Below are positions 51,098-62,199 of a stretch of 64,000 nt of DNA, one piece after another. The notes under the pieces were generated by a model, which was given only the letters and a program-made list of their open reading frames with translations, was not told the origin of the DNA and ran no database searches. The position numbers and the translations under genes are program-made. Within the stretch, counting starts at the first letter, position 1, and every line of letters starts with the position of its first letter. Source of the stretch: Niallia circulans (GTDB taxonomy: Bacteria > Bacillota > Bacilli > Bacillales > Cytobacillaceae); NCBI RefSeq assembly GCF_007273535.1, contig NZ_RIBP01000004.1, forward strand, positions 2,890,001 to 2,954,000. The letters run 5' to 3'.

Positions 51098-52198
51098 TCA
51101 CTGACAATCCTGCAGGAATTCTGCCAGACAGAGAACAGTAAGGGATTGCCCATACGGCATGGCGGTGATTCTGATATCTTTATAGAATTGAAGCGTATCA
51201 CCCATCCCTGTACCGACAGACACCTTCTGCAGTACGCCGTCTGTGTTTATCTCCGCTATTAATCCATCAATTGCCTTGTAAGCGGTCTCTCGATACTTTT
51301 CTGCCACATAGCCCTTATGTACAGCCTTTAAGATGCCATAGGCAAACCCTGCGGATGCAGATGCTTCTAAATAAGATGAACGGTCATCAAGCAATGTATG
51401 CCATAGCCCGCTGTCATCTTGTAGCTCGTACAGTGCTTCTATTTGCCTGTTTAATGTATTAAGGAGAAAGCTGCGAAAGAAATCCCCATCCTTTAATTCC
51501 AATATGTCAATCAATTCAGGGATAGCAATCGTTATCCAGCAATTCCCCCGTCCCCACAGTGCTTCTGCATAATGGTGATTGCCTTCAAACGTCCAGCCGT
51601 GAAACCAGAGACCTGATTTTCTATCTGCCAAGTATTTGATATGAATCAGAAATTGCTTTTTCGCTTCCTCTACATATTCTTTTCTATTTAACAACATGCC
51701 AATTTTCGCAAGAGGCAGGACTGTCATCATCAGCGTATCATCCCAAAGCTGATTTTTGTTTTCTGGACCGTACGTCATGTGCTGCAGTCCATCATCCTTC
51801 GTTCTTGGCATCTCCTTCATTACCCAGTTTGCCCAGTCCTCTAAATACGGCAAAAGATTAGCATCCTTTGTTTTTTCATATAGAAATGCCAGAGTTAAAA
51901 GCGGAGCCATTGTATTGACGTTTTTGGGTGGCACGCCTTCTGTAAATCTAGCAGTGAACCAGTCCTGAATAATCTGGATGGCACTCTCGTCCTTTGTGAG
52001 CTGCCAATACTGAAAGATTCCATATAACCCAACACCTTGCGGCCAATTCCAAACATGCCAGCTTTTGTCATCTACAATTAAACCATCGAAATTCAGCAAG
52101 TATTCTCCGGTGTCATCCTGTATTTTCGTTAAATTAGTCATTAACAGCTCGATTGTTTCGGTTACCTGCTTTTTATCTGTAGCCGTTGTTTTTGACAT
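51098..52198 (-). CDS. yteR: GH105 unsaturated rhamnogalacturonyl hydrolase (YteR-like)
   Basis: A 366-residue cytoplasmic enzyme that removes the 4,5-unsaturated galacturonate from lyase products by hydration of the double bond. The (alpha/alpha)6 barrel has NWPQGVGLYGIFQYWQLT, the catalytic Asp region LWDDTLMMTVLPLAKIG, GRGNCWITIAIPELIDIL, and the C-terminal YGQSLTVLCLAEFL. ATG 52198 follows AAAGGAGAG; a longer in-frame start (52231) would overlap the gene upstream by 16 bases. It is the second GH105 gene of the island, so each paralogue may prefer a different substituent. Confidence 0.92.
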   Translation of the reverse strand: MSKTTATDKKQVTETIELLMTNLTKIQDDTGEYLLNFDGLIVDDKSWHVWNWPQGVGLYGIFQYWQLTKDESAIQIIQDWFTARFTEGVPPKNVNTMAPLLTLAFLYEKTKDANLLPYLEDWANWVMKEMPRTKDDGLQHMTYGPENKNQLWDDTLMMTVLPLAKIGMLLNRKEYVEEAKKQFLIHIKYLADRKSGLWFHGWTFEGNHHYAEALWGRGNCWITIAIPELIDILELKDGDFFRSFLLNTLNRQIEALYELQDDSGLWHTLLDDRSSYLEASASAGFAYGILKAVHKGYVAEKYRETAYKAIDGLIAEINTDGVLQKVSVGTGMGDTLQFYKDIRITAMPYGQSLTVLCLAEFLQDCQ

Positions 52199-52215
52199 AC
52201 GTATCTCTCCTTTTA

Positions 52216-53583
52216 CTAGTTTTGCTGCCATACGTCCATTTCTTCAAATAAGGAAATGGCATCTTCGTAAGGAATTGCCGCAATGAGCGGATCATTTACA
52301 AATGCATTACGTGCTAGATTTTGGTCCTTTGTAAGAACAGCATGTATGACTGCCTCCTGATTAAGAATATGCCTGTTCACCATATTAGCGACATCAAGGG
52401 GAAGTTCGTTTGTTCTGACAGGCTGGACGCTGTTTTTGCGGATTAAGGCATTTGTTTCCACGATAGTCCCTTGTGTTAGATTTTGTATTTGCCCTTTATT
52501 CGGGAAGTTAACGTTCGTCACAAGGTCTTCTACTCCAAGCAATGCTAAGAGAATTTCGACACCTTCTTCTCCAGAGGGCTCAAGGACAACCTGTGTATCA
52601 CTATTAAATACCGCTTCGTTTTCTGCTATCTTTCGTTGTTGGTCGTTCACACGAAAATCAACTGTTGTTAAATGGAACTTCCAATTTTGTACGGTTTGCG
52701 GATTTTTTAAATATACAGGTGGCATGAATTCTGCTAGATGGCGATCTCCAGCGGCAGCGATTAACCGATATTTTCGGAACAAATCAAACTTCACCCGATT
52801 GCTTGAGCGGAAGACGCTTTCCTCCCATTTTCCTTGTTCCTTTTCAAAGCCTGTTTGTGCGTTCTTCTCAGCAAACTCGGCATACAGAGGGAATAAATCA
52901 ACATTTTGGTATGTTGCTTCATTTATCCATGTAAAGTGATTGATGCCTGTAACACTTACCTTAATGTCCTTGCGGTTTTCAACTGTGATACCGAGCATTT
53001 CTTCTGCCATACTTGCCAATAAATGCTGTGTTTCAAAGACTTCATGGCAGCAGCCAATTGCTTTTATTTGCGGAAAGGCTTTATATAATGTTCTTGTACA
53101 GACAGACATTGGATTTGTATAGTTAATGACCCATGCATCTGGACAATGCCGTTTAATATGTTCCCCAATCTCCATAAACATCGGAATCGTTCTGACAGCT
53201 CTTCTTATTCCACCAGGTCCAACCGTATCGCCGACAGATTGATAGATTCCATACTTTTCAGGAAAATGAACATCCTTGGCCATGTCAGCAAATGTACCTG
53301 GCAAAATCGAGATAATCACAAAATCAGCATCTTTAAGTGCTTCTTCTATTGTTGGAATCGCTTCATACGTCCATTTTCCTGTTGCATCTGGAAGGCTGGA
53401 AATATGTGTCCCGATTTTTTCGTTTGTTTTAGCTGCCTCAAGATTAATATCGTAAAGAGCAATCGTTCCTGACAGACGTGGCTCTAAAGCAAGGTCATAC
53501 ATCAATCTTCTTGCCCAGCCTTGAGACCCACCGCCAATATAAGCAATTTTAATAGAATCGACCTGATGGTTAGTAGTAGCCAT
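52216..53583 (-). CDS. lplD: GH4 alpha-galacturonidase
   Basis: A 455-residue NAD+- and metal-dependent glycosidase. The N-terminal Rossmann loop IAYIGGGSQGWARRLMYDL binds NAD. GDTVGPGGIRRAVRTIP and the metal-binding GCCHEVFETQ are GH4 signatures, and GINHFTWI carries the conserved Asn-His. Strong resemblance to B. subtilis LplD, which hydrolyses alpha-1,4-galacturonide bonds of RG-I or galacturonan oligomers. It is 13 bp downstream of the GH42 gene and probably translated from the same mRNA. AGGAGGATAAAAC precedes the ATG. Confidence 0.93.
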   Translation of the reverse strand: MATTNHQVDSIKIAYIGGGSQGWARRLMYDLALEPRLSGTIALYDINLEAAKTNEKIGTHISSLPDATGKWTYEAIPTIEEALKDADFVIISILPGTFADMAKDVHFPEKYGIYQSVGDTVGPGGIRRAVRTIPMFMEIGEHIKRHCPDAWVINYTNPMSVCTRTLYKAFPQIKAIGCCHEVFETQHLLASMAEEMLGITVENRKDIKVSVTGINHFTWINEATYQNVDLFPLYAEFAEKNAQTGFEKEQGKWEESVFRSSNRVKFDLFRKYRLIAAAGDRHLAEFMPPVYLKNPQTVQNWKFHLTTVDFRVNDQQRKIAENEAVFNSDTQVVLEPSGEEGVEILLALLGVEDLVTNVNFPNKGQIQNLTQGTIVETNALIRKNSVQPVRTNELPLDVANMVNRHILNQEAVIHAVLTKDQNLARNAFVNDPLIAAIPYEDAISLFEEMDVWQQN

Positions 53584-53596
53584 GTTTTATCCTCCT

Positions 53597-55582
53597 CTAA
53601 ATAGATTGTAAGACTCGATATTCATAGTTCCCAATCTGCAAATCCCCTGCCGGAATGTCCTCCTCTTGTATACAATCGAAAACAACATTCGGAATAGAAA
53701 CAGTTCCCCCTTTTCCATCCATATTGACAACAATCCAGTATGTCCTGCCGTCTTGTTCTCGCGGCGCAGCAATTGTTCCTTCAGAGGTCGTAATGTCCGC
53801 AGCAACTCCTGCCTCCCTTGCATAAGTACGAATCATTTCAGTAAGCATTTTGCTGCCCGCTTCCCCTGTTGGCAAGGAACCAAGCATTACAATTTTTCCT
53901 TTTCCAAGCTGTTTTTCTGTTAAAAATGCTTTCCCTGAAACAAGGCCGCCTTTTATTGTGCCAATTACCTTAGCTTCCTTCCCGTCAAAAACAGCGCTCC
54001 ATAATCCCAAGGGAGCTGTTAAGCCGTATGCTTCCCCAATAGAGCCAGTATCTTCAATCGGGAAGGTATAAGCTGTTTCCATTCCCGAAAGCTCTTCTAA
54101 TTTTCCTAAAGCAGCATTTGTATGTATCGTATGGTTCTCTGTTCTGCCACCTGTCATCGGTCCGACAATCCATATCCCGCCCTGTTCTACAAATGCTTTC
54201 GCTCTGTTTATGTAGTCATCTGCCAAATAAGGAATAAAAGGGGTAAGCAGTAGCTTGTAGCCGTTAAGATCTGCGCCTTCTGGCAACAGGTCACGGTGCA
54301 CTCCTGCAGCTAAAGCATGCTTATAAATGTCTGTTATTAATTCTTTATAATGCAAGCCTTTATGAGGCTCTGTATTAAGAAATATTTTAGCTCTGTCAGA
54401 ATAGGTAATCGCAACTTCAGCTTGAACAGGACGGGTGGCTGTTATAAATGGTTCAATGGCAACCCGGGCTTTTTCTGTCTCTATAACTTCCTCATAACCG
54501 ACAGTCGGTTTTCCCCAGGCGCTTATAACGGAGCCGTGCGGCTGTTCACATCCTGCTCTTTGCTGGCGCCACAGCCAATAGCAAAACCCTGCTCCTCCGA
54601 GAGCGTAGCTTGCTACCGCTTCTGCTTTCAGGTAGCCTTTCGGATGAGGAGTCGAATAGCTTTCAAGGGAAGCGCTGTAGGAAGGACTTGTTTCCATAAT
54701 CCAAAAATCCTTGCCTTTTTTCAGGTTTCGCCATAAATCACAATTGAACAAGTAGGAAAAATAAGACACTGCAGGAGCGTATGTGTCAAAAGAAGCAAAA
54801 TCAAGGTTTTGAAAGAGGCGCTCATTGTCGACAGCGAACATGATGGTGCTGTTATGAGTGATTGGTACTTGTGAATGCTCGCGGATAATTGCTGCTTGTT
54901 CTTCGGCAAATTCGGCTATTGCTTCCGTTGAAAAAATTTGATACATCGTTTTCAATGAGGAATTATGCAAAAACGGTACAGGCCCAGGCTGCGGCACCTG
55001 CTCGAAGTGATGGTAATATTCACTCCATATATCTGTCCCCCAAGCATCGTTTAATTGCTCCACACTGCCATAACGATTTTCAAGCCATATATGCCATTGC
55101 TCTTTGCATGTAGTGCACATGCATTCTGCAACATGGCATTTAAACTCATTGTCAAGCTGCCAGCCAATAACACCGGGCATATCGCCTAAAGATATTGCAA
55201 GCTCAGAGGTGAGGATTGCTGCACGCTTTCTGAAATAAGGGTTATTCGTACAAACATGCTGACGAGAGCCATGTATCATCGTTTTGCCATCAGAATCAAC
55301 ATACATTCGTTCAGGATGATTGTCAGACATCCATATTGGCGGAGTTGCCGAAGGTGTGCACATAATGACCTCAATGCCATTCTCATGAAGTAAGGAAATA
55401 ATCTGCAGGAAGAAAGTAAGATCTATCTCTCCTTCGACAGGCTCCATTTTTGACCAGGCAAACTCGCCGATCCGAACAACATTTATCCCTGTTTCCTTCA
55501 TAAGGCGAATATCTGTTAGTATCGTCTTTTCATCCCATAGCTCTGGATAATAAGCCGCACCATGGTACAGTTTTTTTGCCAT
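53597..55582 (-). CDS. yesZ: GH42 beta-galactosidase (YesZ-like)
   Basis: A 661-residue enzyme that removes beta-galactosyl side chains. The N-terminal TIM barrel has LYHGAAYYPELWD and the acid/base Glu146 in GWQLDNEFKCH. The Cys cluster CHVAECMCTTC binds the structural metal, and FWIMETSPS holds the nucleophile Glu. The trimerisation domain (from about 390) and C-terminal beta domain follow. The start is uncertain between ATG 55591 (3 bases after GGAG) and ATG 55582 (12 bases); the latter begins like family members (AKKLYHGA...). There is no signal peptide, so it acts on imported oligosaccharides. Confidence 0.93.
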   Translation of the reverse strand: MAKKLYHGAAYYPELWDEKTILTDIRLMKETGINVVRIGEFAWSKMEPVEGEIDLTFFLQIISLLHENGIEVIMCTPSATPPIWMSDNHPERMYVDSDGKTMIHGSRQHVCTNNPYFRKRAAILTSELAISLGDMPGVIGWQLDNEFKCHVAECMCTTCKEQWHIWLENRYGSVEQLNDAWGTDIWSEYYHHFEQVPQPGPVPFLHNSSLKTMYQIFSTEAIAEFAEEQAAIIREHSQVPITHNSTIMFAVDNERLFQNLDFASFDTYAPAVSYFSYLFNCDLWRNLKKGKDFWIMETSPSYSASLESYSTPHPKGYLKAEAVASYALGGAGFCYWLWRQQRAGCEQPHGSVISAWGKPTVGYEEVIETEKARVAIEPFITATRPVQAEVAITYSDRAKIFLNTEPHKGLHYKELITDIYKHALAAGVHRDLLPEGADLNGYKLLLTPFIPYLADDYINRAKAFVEQGGIWIVGPMTGGRTENHTIHTNAALGKLEELSGMETAYTFPIEDTGSIGEAYGLTAPLGLWSAVFDGKEAKVIGTIKGGLVSGKAFLTEKQLGKGKIVMLGSLPTGEAGSKMLTEMIRTYAREAGVAADITTSEGTIAAPREQDGRTYWIVVNMDGKGGTVSIPNVVFDCIQEEDIPAGDLQIGNYEYRVLQSI

Positions 55583-55624
55583 GTTTGTCATTCACTCCAA
55601 TCTGATTTCTAGTTATGAATCAAG

Positions 55625-56284
55625 CTAACAAATGTTTAACCCAAGTTCATTCGTTCCTTCTAAAATGAGCCTGCAAATTTCTGCGGCGCCAGTTGTGCAA
55701 AAATGGGTGTTATCCTGCAAACCGTTCGGATAATTTGGATGCTCCATTGCGTTAAGCCAGACAAACAGCTCCTTCGATTTTTCCGGACCATATGCTTCGT
55801 ACAATTCTTTCGTTTTGCCATGTAAATCAAGAAGCGGAACATCAAGCCTTGCTGCCAGCTGACGCATAGCATCGGGAAAATCGCCAAGTGTATTTACCAG
55901 CTTTCCATCCTCATCAAATTTCCGCCTGTTTACAGAAGTTAAAAAAACAGGCATTGCTCCTTTACTAGTTGCTGCTTCTACATATTTACTCAGGCACGCT
56001 TGGTAGGTAGTAAAGGGCTCGGTTCCATACGATTTTTGGTCATTATGTCCGAATTGAATAAACAAATAATCGCCTGCCGAAATTCTTTCTTTAATGCCAT
56101 CAAGCCTGCCCTCCTCGATAAAACTATTTGAGCTTCTCCCTCCCATCGCTTCATTACAGACCTCTACCTTATCCAAAAAAGGCTGCAGCATTTGGCCCCA
56201 GCCTGCCATTGGCGCTTCAAAGTCAGGACAGGCTGCCGCGGTAGAGTCTCCAGCAATAAAAAGGCGGATTCTTGTCGTATTCAC
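55625..56284 (-). CDS. yesT: Rhamnogalacturonan acetylesterase, SGNH/GDSL family (YesT/RhgT-like)
   Basis: A 219-residue esterase removing acetyl groups from rhamnogalacturonan oligomers. Blocks I to V of the SGNH fold are visible: nucleophile Ser in IAGDSTAAACPD, the oxyanion Gly in NEAMGGRSSNSF, Asn in IQFGHNDQKS, and the Asp-His dyad in DNTHFCTTGA. It is cytoplasmic (no signal peptide). GTG 56284 follows GGAGG at 8 bases. It lies between the GH105 and GH42 genes, so deacetylation happens after uptake. Confidence 0.93.
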   Translation of the reverse strand: MNTTRIRLFIAGDSTAAACPDFEAPMAGWGQMLQPFLDKVEVCNEAMGGRSSNSFIEEGRLDGIKERISAGDYLFIQFGHNDQKSYGTEPFTTYQACLSKYVEAATSKGAMPVFLTSVNRRKFDEDGKLVNTLGDFPDAMRQLAARLDVPLLDLHGKTKELYEAYGPEKSKELFVWLNAMEHPNYPNGLQDNTHFCTTGAAEICRLILEGTNELGLNIC

Positions 56285-56308
56285 CCCTTATGCCTCCTTT
56301 TATTTCAT

Positions 56309-57346
56309 TTAAGCATACACACGCTTCGTGCTTTTTAAGAGCTGGGAGAGATAAACAAGAGCAAGACCTTGTCCCCAGCCGTGAATTCGTTTGAATGGTA
56401 CTGCTTTATAGCCTGCCGTGTCATCCATGACTGCAGTACCAGCAGACACATTCATCACCTTGCCTTCTGTGGTAATACGCTCTAGAATACTGGGAATAGC
56501 CTTTTGTGTGTACTTATTGTATAAAGAGCCTCGTGATAATAAAGCAGCTAAAATACCGCAGGAGCCTGATACTTCAAGATAAGAGCCAGAATCAGTCAGG
56601 ACTGTGTGCCAAAGACCTGTGTCTTCGTCCTGCAGTCTTGCTAATGAACTTAGCTGATCCCTTAGTGAGCCATCAATAATCATAAAGGATGGATGTGTTA
56701 CTTCAATCAATTCGAGTGCCTTTGCCATCGTAAGTGCCGCCCAGCCGTTTCCTCTAGCCCAAAATATCCCTGACATATGCGATCTTTCGATATTATCCCA
56801 GCCATGGTAGTATAAATCAGTTAATGAGTCTTGCAGAACGTCTTCATGGCCGTGATATTGGCGCAGTCCATCGTTGAAATAATCCGTATTCCCTGTTAGC
56901 TTGCCAATTCTTAGCAAAAAAAGACCTGCCATCATCATTGTGTCCACCCAAGCTTGTTCGTGAAAGATGTAAGTGGTTGAATTAACTGTATGCTGAAGGA
57001 TACCATCACCAAACCGCTCTGCGTCGTGTTGTAAAAACTCGGCAAGCTGAAGGGCGGTATCTAAGTACCTTTGCTCATTTGTGGCAGTATAAAGGGACAG
57101 AAGCGCATGCCCCATGGACACACCGTTGACAGACAGCTTCGGCAGCCCATCCTCTAGTCTTTCATCCATCCAGCTTTTTAATTGATCGAGATATTCTGTT
57201 TTTCCAGTCGCTTCATACGCCTCAGCCACTCCGTAAAATGCAACTCCTGCTGGCCAATCCCAATTAAAATCCATCTGAAACGTCTTACTAACAACAGCAT
57301 CTATCGCTTCAAGAACACTGCTTTCATCAAAAACAAGTGCAGGCAT
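56309..57346 (-). CDS. yesR: GH105 unsaturated rhamnogalacturonyl hydrolase (YesR-like)
   Basis: A 345-residue (alpha/alpha)6-barrel enzyme. FNWDWPAGVAFYGVAEAYEATG starts the fold, the catalytic Asp is in EQAWVDTMMMAGLFLLRIG, and IFWARGNGWAALTMAKALELI and HGWGQGLALVYLSQLL follow. It hydrates and removes the unsaturated uronic acid from RG oligomers made by the PL11 lyase. It follows the second permease gene by 18 bp. It is only distantly similar to the other GH105 in the island (different motifs around the barrel), consistent with two specificities. Confidence 0.92.
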   Translation of the reverse strand: MPALVFDESSVLEAIDAVVSKTFQMDFNWDWPAGVAFYGVAEAYEATGKTEYLDQLKSWMDERLEDGLPKLSVNGVSMGHALLSLYTATNEQRYLDTALQLAEFLQHDAERFGDGILQHTVNSTTYIFHEQAWVDTMMMAGLFLLRIGKLTGNTDYFNDGLRQYHGHEDVLQDSLTDLYYHGWDNIERSHMSGIFWARGNGWAALTMAKALELIEVTHPSFMIIDGSLRDQLSSLARLQDEDTGLWHTVLTDSGSYLEVSGSCGILAALLSRGSLYNKYTQKAIPSILERITTEGKVMNVSAGTAVMDDTAGYKAVPFKRIHGWGQGLALVYLSQLLKSTKRVYA

Positions 57347-57364
57347 AATGTCACTCCTTTTTCA

Positions 57365-58261
57365 TTATTTTAATCCGCTCGTACTGATTCCTTCGACAAT
57401 ATACTTCTGGAACAAGAAGAAGATAAGTACAACCGGCAATAGTGATACTACAGACATTGCGAACATCGCACCCCAGTTCGAGGCTGTTTCTGAATCAAGG
57501 AACAGCTTTAAGGCAAGGGAAACCGGATATTTCTCTGGACTGTTTAAATAAAGGACAGGGTTGATTAAGTCTTCCCATTTCCAGTAAAAGGAGAAAATTC
57601 CGGCAGTTGCGAGTGCAGGTGTTATCAACGGTAGAATGATGCGGTAAAAAATACTGAATCTGCCACATCCATCAATTCTGGCCGCTTCATCAAGCTCAAG
57701 CGGAATATTGCGAATGAATTGAACCATAAGGAAAATAAAGAACGCATGACCAAAATACTGTGGAATAACAATCGGCTTAATGGAATTAAGCCAGCCAAGC
57801 TTAGCAAAAATAATGTATTGTGGAATCATGATGATTTCATGCGGGAGCATCATCGTGACCATCATACAGGCGAACCAAAATGCTTTCCATTTAAACTGAA
57901 TTCTCGCAAAGCCATACGCAATCAGAGCGGATGAAGCAACAGCACCAATTGTGGACAAGCCGACAATCACAAGCGAGTTCTTTATGAATACACCAAAGGA
58001 CTGTCCTGCAATGCCCTCCCAGCCTGCTGCATAGTTGCTTAAAATGAACGGCTTTGGTATAAGGGAATGGGCTGTTATAAACACTTGCGAGCTTTCTTTA
58101 AAAGAGCTCATTAACAGCCAGATAATCGGATAAAGCATAATTAAGGCAAATCCGCCTGTTATGATATGATAAACCCACTTACGAGCCTTAAAACGAGGAG
58201 TCTTATACGATATAACCGGATCAGTCATGATTGGGCCGGTATCTTTAGTGACTGTTTTCAT
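57365..58261 (-). CDS. yesQ: Sugar ABC transporter permease (YesQ-like, MalG type)
   Basis: A 298-residue protein with six TM helices. The EAA loop [31 protein letters not shown], which contacts the ATPase, is well preserved. The C terminus [11 protein letters not shown] is typical of MalG-like permeases. It sits 4 bp after yesP. The island encodes no ATPase, so a shared multi-sugar ATPase (MsmX type in Bacillus) is presumably used. Confidence 0.94.
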   Translation of the reverse strand: MKTVTKDTGPIMTDPVISYKTPRFKARKWVYHIITGGFALIMLYPIIWLLMSSFKESSQVFITAHSLIPKPFILSNYAAGWEGIAGQSFGVFIKNSLVIVGLSTIGAVASSALIAYGFARIQFKWKAFWFACMMVTMMLPHEIIMIPQYIIFAKLGWLNSIKPIVIPQYFGHAFFIFLMVQFIRNIPLELDEAARIDGCGRFSIFYRIILPLITPALATAGIFSFYWKWEDLINPVLYLNSPEKYPVSLALKLFLDSETASNWGAMFAMSVVSLLPVVLIFFLFQKYIVEGISTSGLK

Positions 58262-58265
58262 GTGA

Positions 58266-59165
58266 TTAATCCTCCTTCGATTCGTAATGAACCCAGAATT
58301 TAGACGTTTTGAACAATATAAGTGTCAATATCCCGACGATGACAAGCAGCACCCATGCCATCGCTGATGCATAGCCCATTTGAAAGAAGTTAAATGCCTT
58401 TTGGAAGATATACAGGGAATACAGAAGTGTGCCATCAAGCGGTCCACCTTCCCCCTTTGTTATGATGTATGCTGGTGTGAATGTCATAAAGGCGGAAATC
58501 GTCTGCATGACAAGGTTAAAGAAAATAATTGGGCTTAATAGTGGTAGTGTAATTTTAAAGAAAACCTGAAATCTGTTAGCTCCATCCACATTTGCTGCTT
58601 CATGATAGGAAGGCGGAATATTTTTTAAGCCTGCTAAAAAGATCAGCATCGAGGAACCGAATTGCCAAATTGCCAGGAAAATCAGCGTCCATAATGCTTT
58701 TGTTGGGTCTTGGTACCAAAGGATTTTTTTATCAATACCAAAGAAAAACAGCAGAGCATTCAGTGTTCCTTCATTACCGAAAATGTTTCTCCACATAATG
58801 GCAACAGCAACACTTCCGCCGATAATGGAAGGCAGATAGAAAAGGGTGCGATAAAGTCCTACCGCCCTTGAAGCCTTATTAAGAAGCATGGCGACAATCA
58901 GCGCAAAAATCAGCCTGAGTGGCACGCCTGCAAACACATACGTAAAGGTTACCTTCAATGATTGCCAAAACTTTTCATCTCCTGTGAACATTTCCTTGAA
59001 ATTATCCAAGCCAACCCACACTGGTGTTGAAAATAAATCGTAGTTAGTAAAGGATAAGTACAAGGAAACGGCCATTGGTATAATCGTAAATGCCATAAAA
59101 CCGATAATGAACGGGGATATAAATGCATAGCCTGCCAGATTTTCACTTGCGAGCCGTTTTTTCAT
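58266..59165 (-). CDS. yesP: Sugar ABC transporter permease (YesP-like, MalF type)
   Basis: A 299-residue protein with six TM helices and the EAA loop [28 protein letters not shown]. The N terminus [24 protein letters not shown] is characteristic of MalF-like partners in CUT1 importers. ATG 59165 follows GAGGAG; the preceding TTG overlaps that site. Together with YesO and YesQ it imports RG oligosaccharides. Confidence 0.94.
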   Translation of the reverse strand: MKKRLASENLAGYAFISPFIIGFMAFTIIPMAVSLYLSFTNYDLFSTPVWVGLDNFKEMFTGDEKFWQSLKVTFTYVFAGVPLRLIFALIVAMLLNKASRAVGLYRTLFYLPSIIGGSVAVAIMWRNIFGNEGTLNALLFFFGIDKKILWYQDPTKALWTLIFLAIWQFGSSMLIFLAGLKNIPPSYHEAANVDGANRFQVFFKITLPLLSPIIFFNLVMQTISAFMTFTPAYIITKGEGGPLDGTLLYSLYIFQKAFNFFQMGYASAMAWVLLVIVGILTLILFKTSKFWVHYESKED

Positions 59166-59229
59166 GCGGTTCAACTCCTCTACGGAACTTAACAGGAAAG
59201 GAGGAACATGTTATTCCTCCCTTCTTGCC

Positions 59230-60558
<1,329 letters not shown>

Positions 60559-60623
60559 TTAATGCATTTTCACCGGATTCGTAATGAAAAAAACAGACTT
60601 CGATGTGTAAATAACAGAGTTAA

Positions 60624-60637
60624 TTAAAACGCTTTCA
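60624..60637 (-). promoter_or_regulatory. CcpA cre-like site 2 between yesN and yesO
   Basis: TTAAAACGCTTTCA (plus strand) matches the cre consensus with one mismatch (T for G at position 2). It lies directly at the end of yesN, about 105-118 bp upstream of yesO. Confidence 0.5.
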
Positions 60638-62197
60638 TTAAACTTTCAAGGCTTTTTTATATTCTGAAGGTGTGTAGCCTGTGTATTTCTTAAATACTTG
60701 GCTGAAATATTGCGGGTTATCACCAAAGCCGATTTTATCCGCCAAAGTCACCATTTTGACATCCTCCACGTCTGTTATATAAGCAATCGCCTTTTCAATG
60801 CGCCATTTTGTCAAATACGCAGAAAACCGTTCTCCAGTCTCTTGTTTAAATAATTTACCTAAATAGTCCGGATTCATATAAAGCATCTCATTTGCAACAT
60901 TTTTTAGAGACAGCTCCGGGTTAGCAAAATGTGATTCAATAATATCGATTACTTTGTTAATCACAGACGATTGCTTAGATTGAAGGCGAGCTTTATTTTT
61001 GTCTGCCAAAAGTGAAGCTACTGTATCTAAATATTCCTTCATTTGCTGAACTGTCTTCATGGCTAACAGCTCAGCAGTACCTGCATGCAAGTCCAGCTGG
61101 TTATCCTTGTCAACCGTTTGAATAATCGTTTTGTAAAGCTGAATACAATAAGATTTAGTCTGATGAATACCAAGCCGTTCGCACCCCATTCGATCAAATA
61201 GGTGATTTAGCTCTCTATGGGCTTCGTCCTCACTTCCAGCTTTAATCATGAGACAAACTGGCTGTTCGTCCATCACAAACTGTGTGGAACATTTTTGTGA
61301 TGGTTGCGGGTGGATATCTGTATTGGTAATGATTTTGCCTATCCCAACATAAAATTTGTGAGCAATATATTCAAGTGCTCGGTTATATAAGCTTTTCACT
61401 GTCTCAACAGAACCTGGTCCGCTTATTGCCACTGTCATGTCGACACAATGGATGAATGATAGTTCTTTTTGCAAGGCTGTAACCTTGGTTTTACAATCTT
61501 CTATTCCTTTCTCCGCATTCATTATAAGAATTCCATGCTTACCTATCACTGTTTGAAGAACAAGATTTGGCAGAAAGTCTCCAGCTGTCTCGACAATGGA
61601 GGATAAATGTTCATACGGTATGTCACCTTCTGTTTCGATAAGCACAAGCATGACTTGCTGCATCCGGTCTTTAATGGCAAATAAATGCTCATAACGGGAA
61701 AAATCACTTTTATCTCCTTTTCCTGTGAAAAGCTGTGCCAATAGCTGTGCCTTCATAAAAGGTTGGATTTTCTCTAAATTTTCCTCTAAAAGCAGAAATT
61801 TTTCTTTCTGCCTTTTCTTCTCTTCCAGCTCTTTAATGATGTCTTGAAGAGCGGCTGTGATTTTCTCTTCATTACATGGCTTTAACAAGTAGTTTTTAAC
61901 GCCGTACAGCATTGCTTTCCTTGCATATTCAAACTCTCCAAAGCCGGACAGAAGAATGAAGCTTGTGGCAGGATATTCCTCATGTACTTTTTTTGCTAGC
62001 GCAATTCCATCCATTCCAGGCATCTTGATATCACTTATAACAATATCCGGTTTACAGGCAGATATTTTTTCATATGCATCAAGACCATTGCGCGCAGTTG
62101 CTACAAGTTCTGTATTCAAAGAACTCCAATCAATCACGCTCGAAATGCCTTCGACAATAATTCTTTCATCATCTGCCAATAATACTTTATAGGTCAT
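60638..62197 (-). CDS. yesN: AraC-type response regulator (YesN-like)
   Basis: A 519-residue regulator. The receiver domain (1-125) has the ADDE acidic pair, phospho-acceptor Asp in IVISDIKMPGMDG and the Lys in YLLKPCNE. A middle region of unknown fold follows, then a C-terminal AraC double helix-turn-helix with YLGKLFKQETGERFSAYLTKWRIEKAIAYI and GFGDNPQYFSQVFKKYTGYTPSEYKK. It is expected to activate the yesO operon and the lyase gene. The start is ATG 62197, 8 bases after AAAGGGG and 2 bases after the yesM stop. Confidence 0.95.
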   Translation of the reverse strand: MTYKVLLADDERIIVEGISSVIDWSSLNTELVATARNGLDAYEKISACKPDIVISDIKMPGMDGIALAKKVHEEYPATSFILLSGFGEFEYARKAMLYGVKNYLLKPCNEEKITAALQDIIKELEEKKRQKEKFLLLEENLEKIQPFMKAQLLAQLFTGKGDKSDFSRYEHLFAIKDRMQQVMLVLIETEGDIPYEHLSSIVETAGDFLPNLVLQTVIGKHGILIMNAEKGIEDCKTKVTALQKELSFIHCVDMTVAISGPGSVETVKSLYNRALEYIAHKFYVGIGKIITNTDIHPQPSQKCSTQFVMDEQPVCLMIKAGSEDEAHRELNHLFDRMGCERLGIHQTKSYCIQLYKTIIQTVDKDNQLDLHAGTAELLAMKTVQQMKEYLDTVASLLADKNKARLQSKQSSVINKVIDIIESHFANPELSLKNVANEMLYMNPDYLGKLFKQETGERFSAYLTKWRIEKAIAYITDVEDVKMVTLADKIGFGDNPQYFSQVFKKYTGYTPSEYKKALKV

Positions 62198-62199
62198 CT

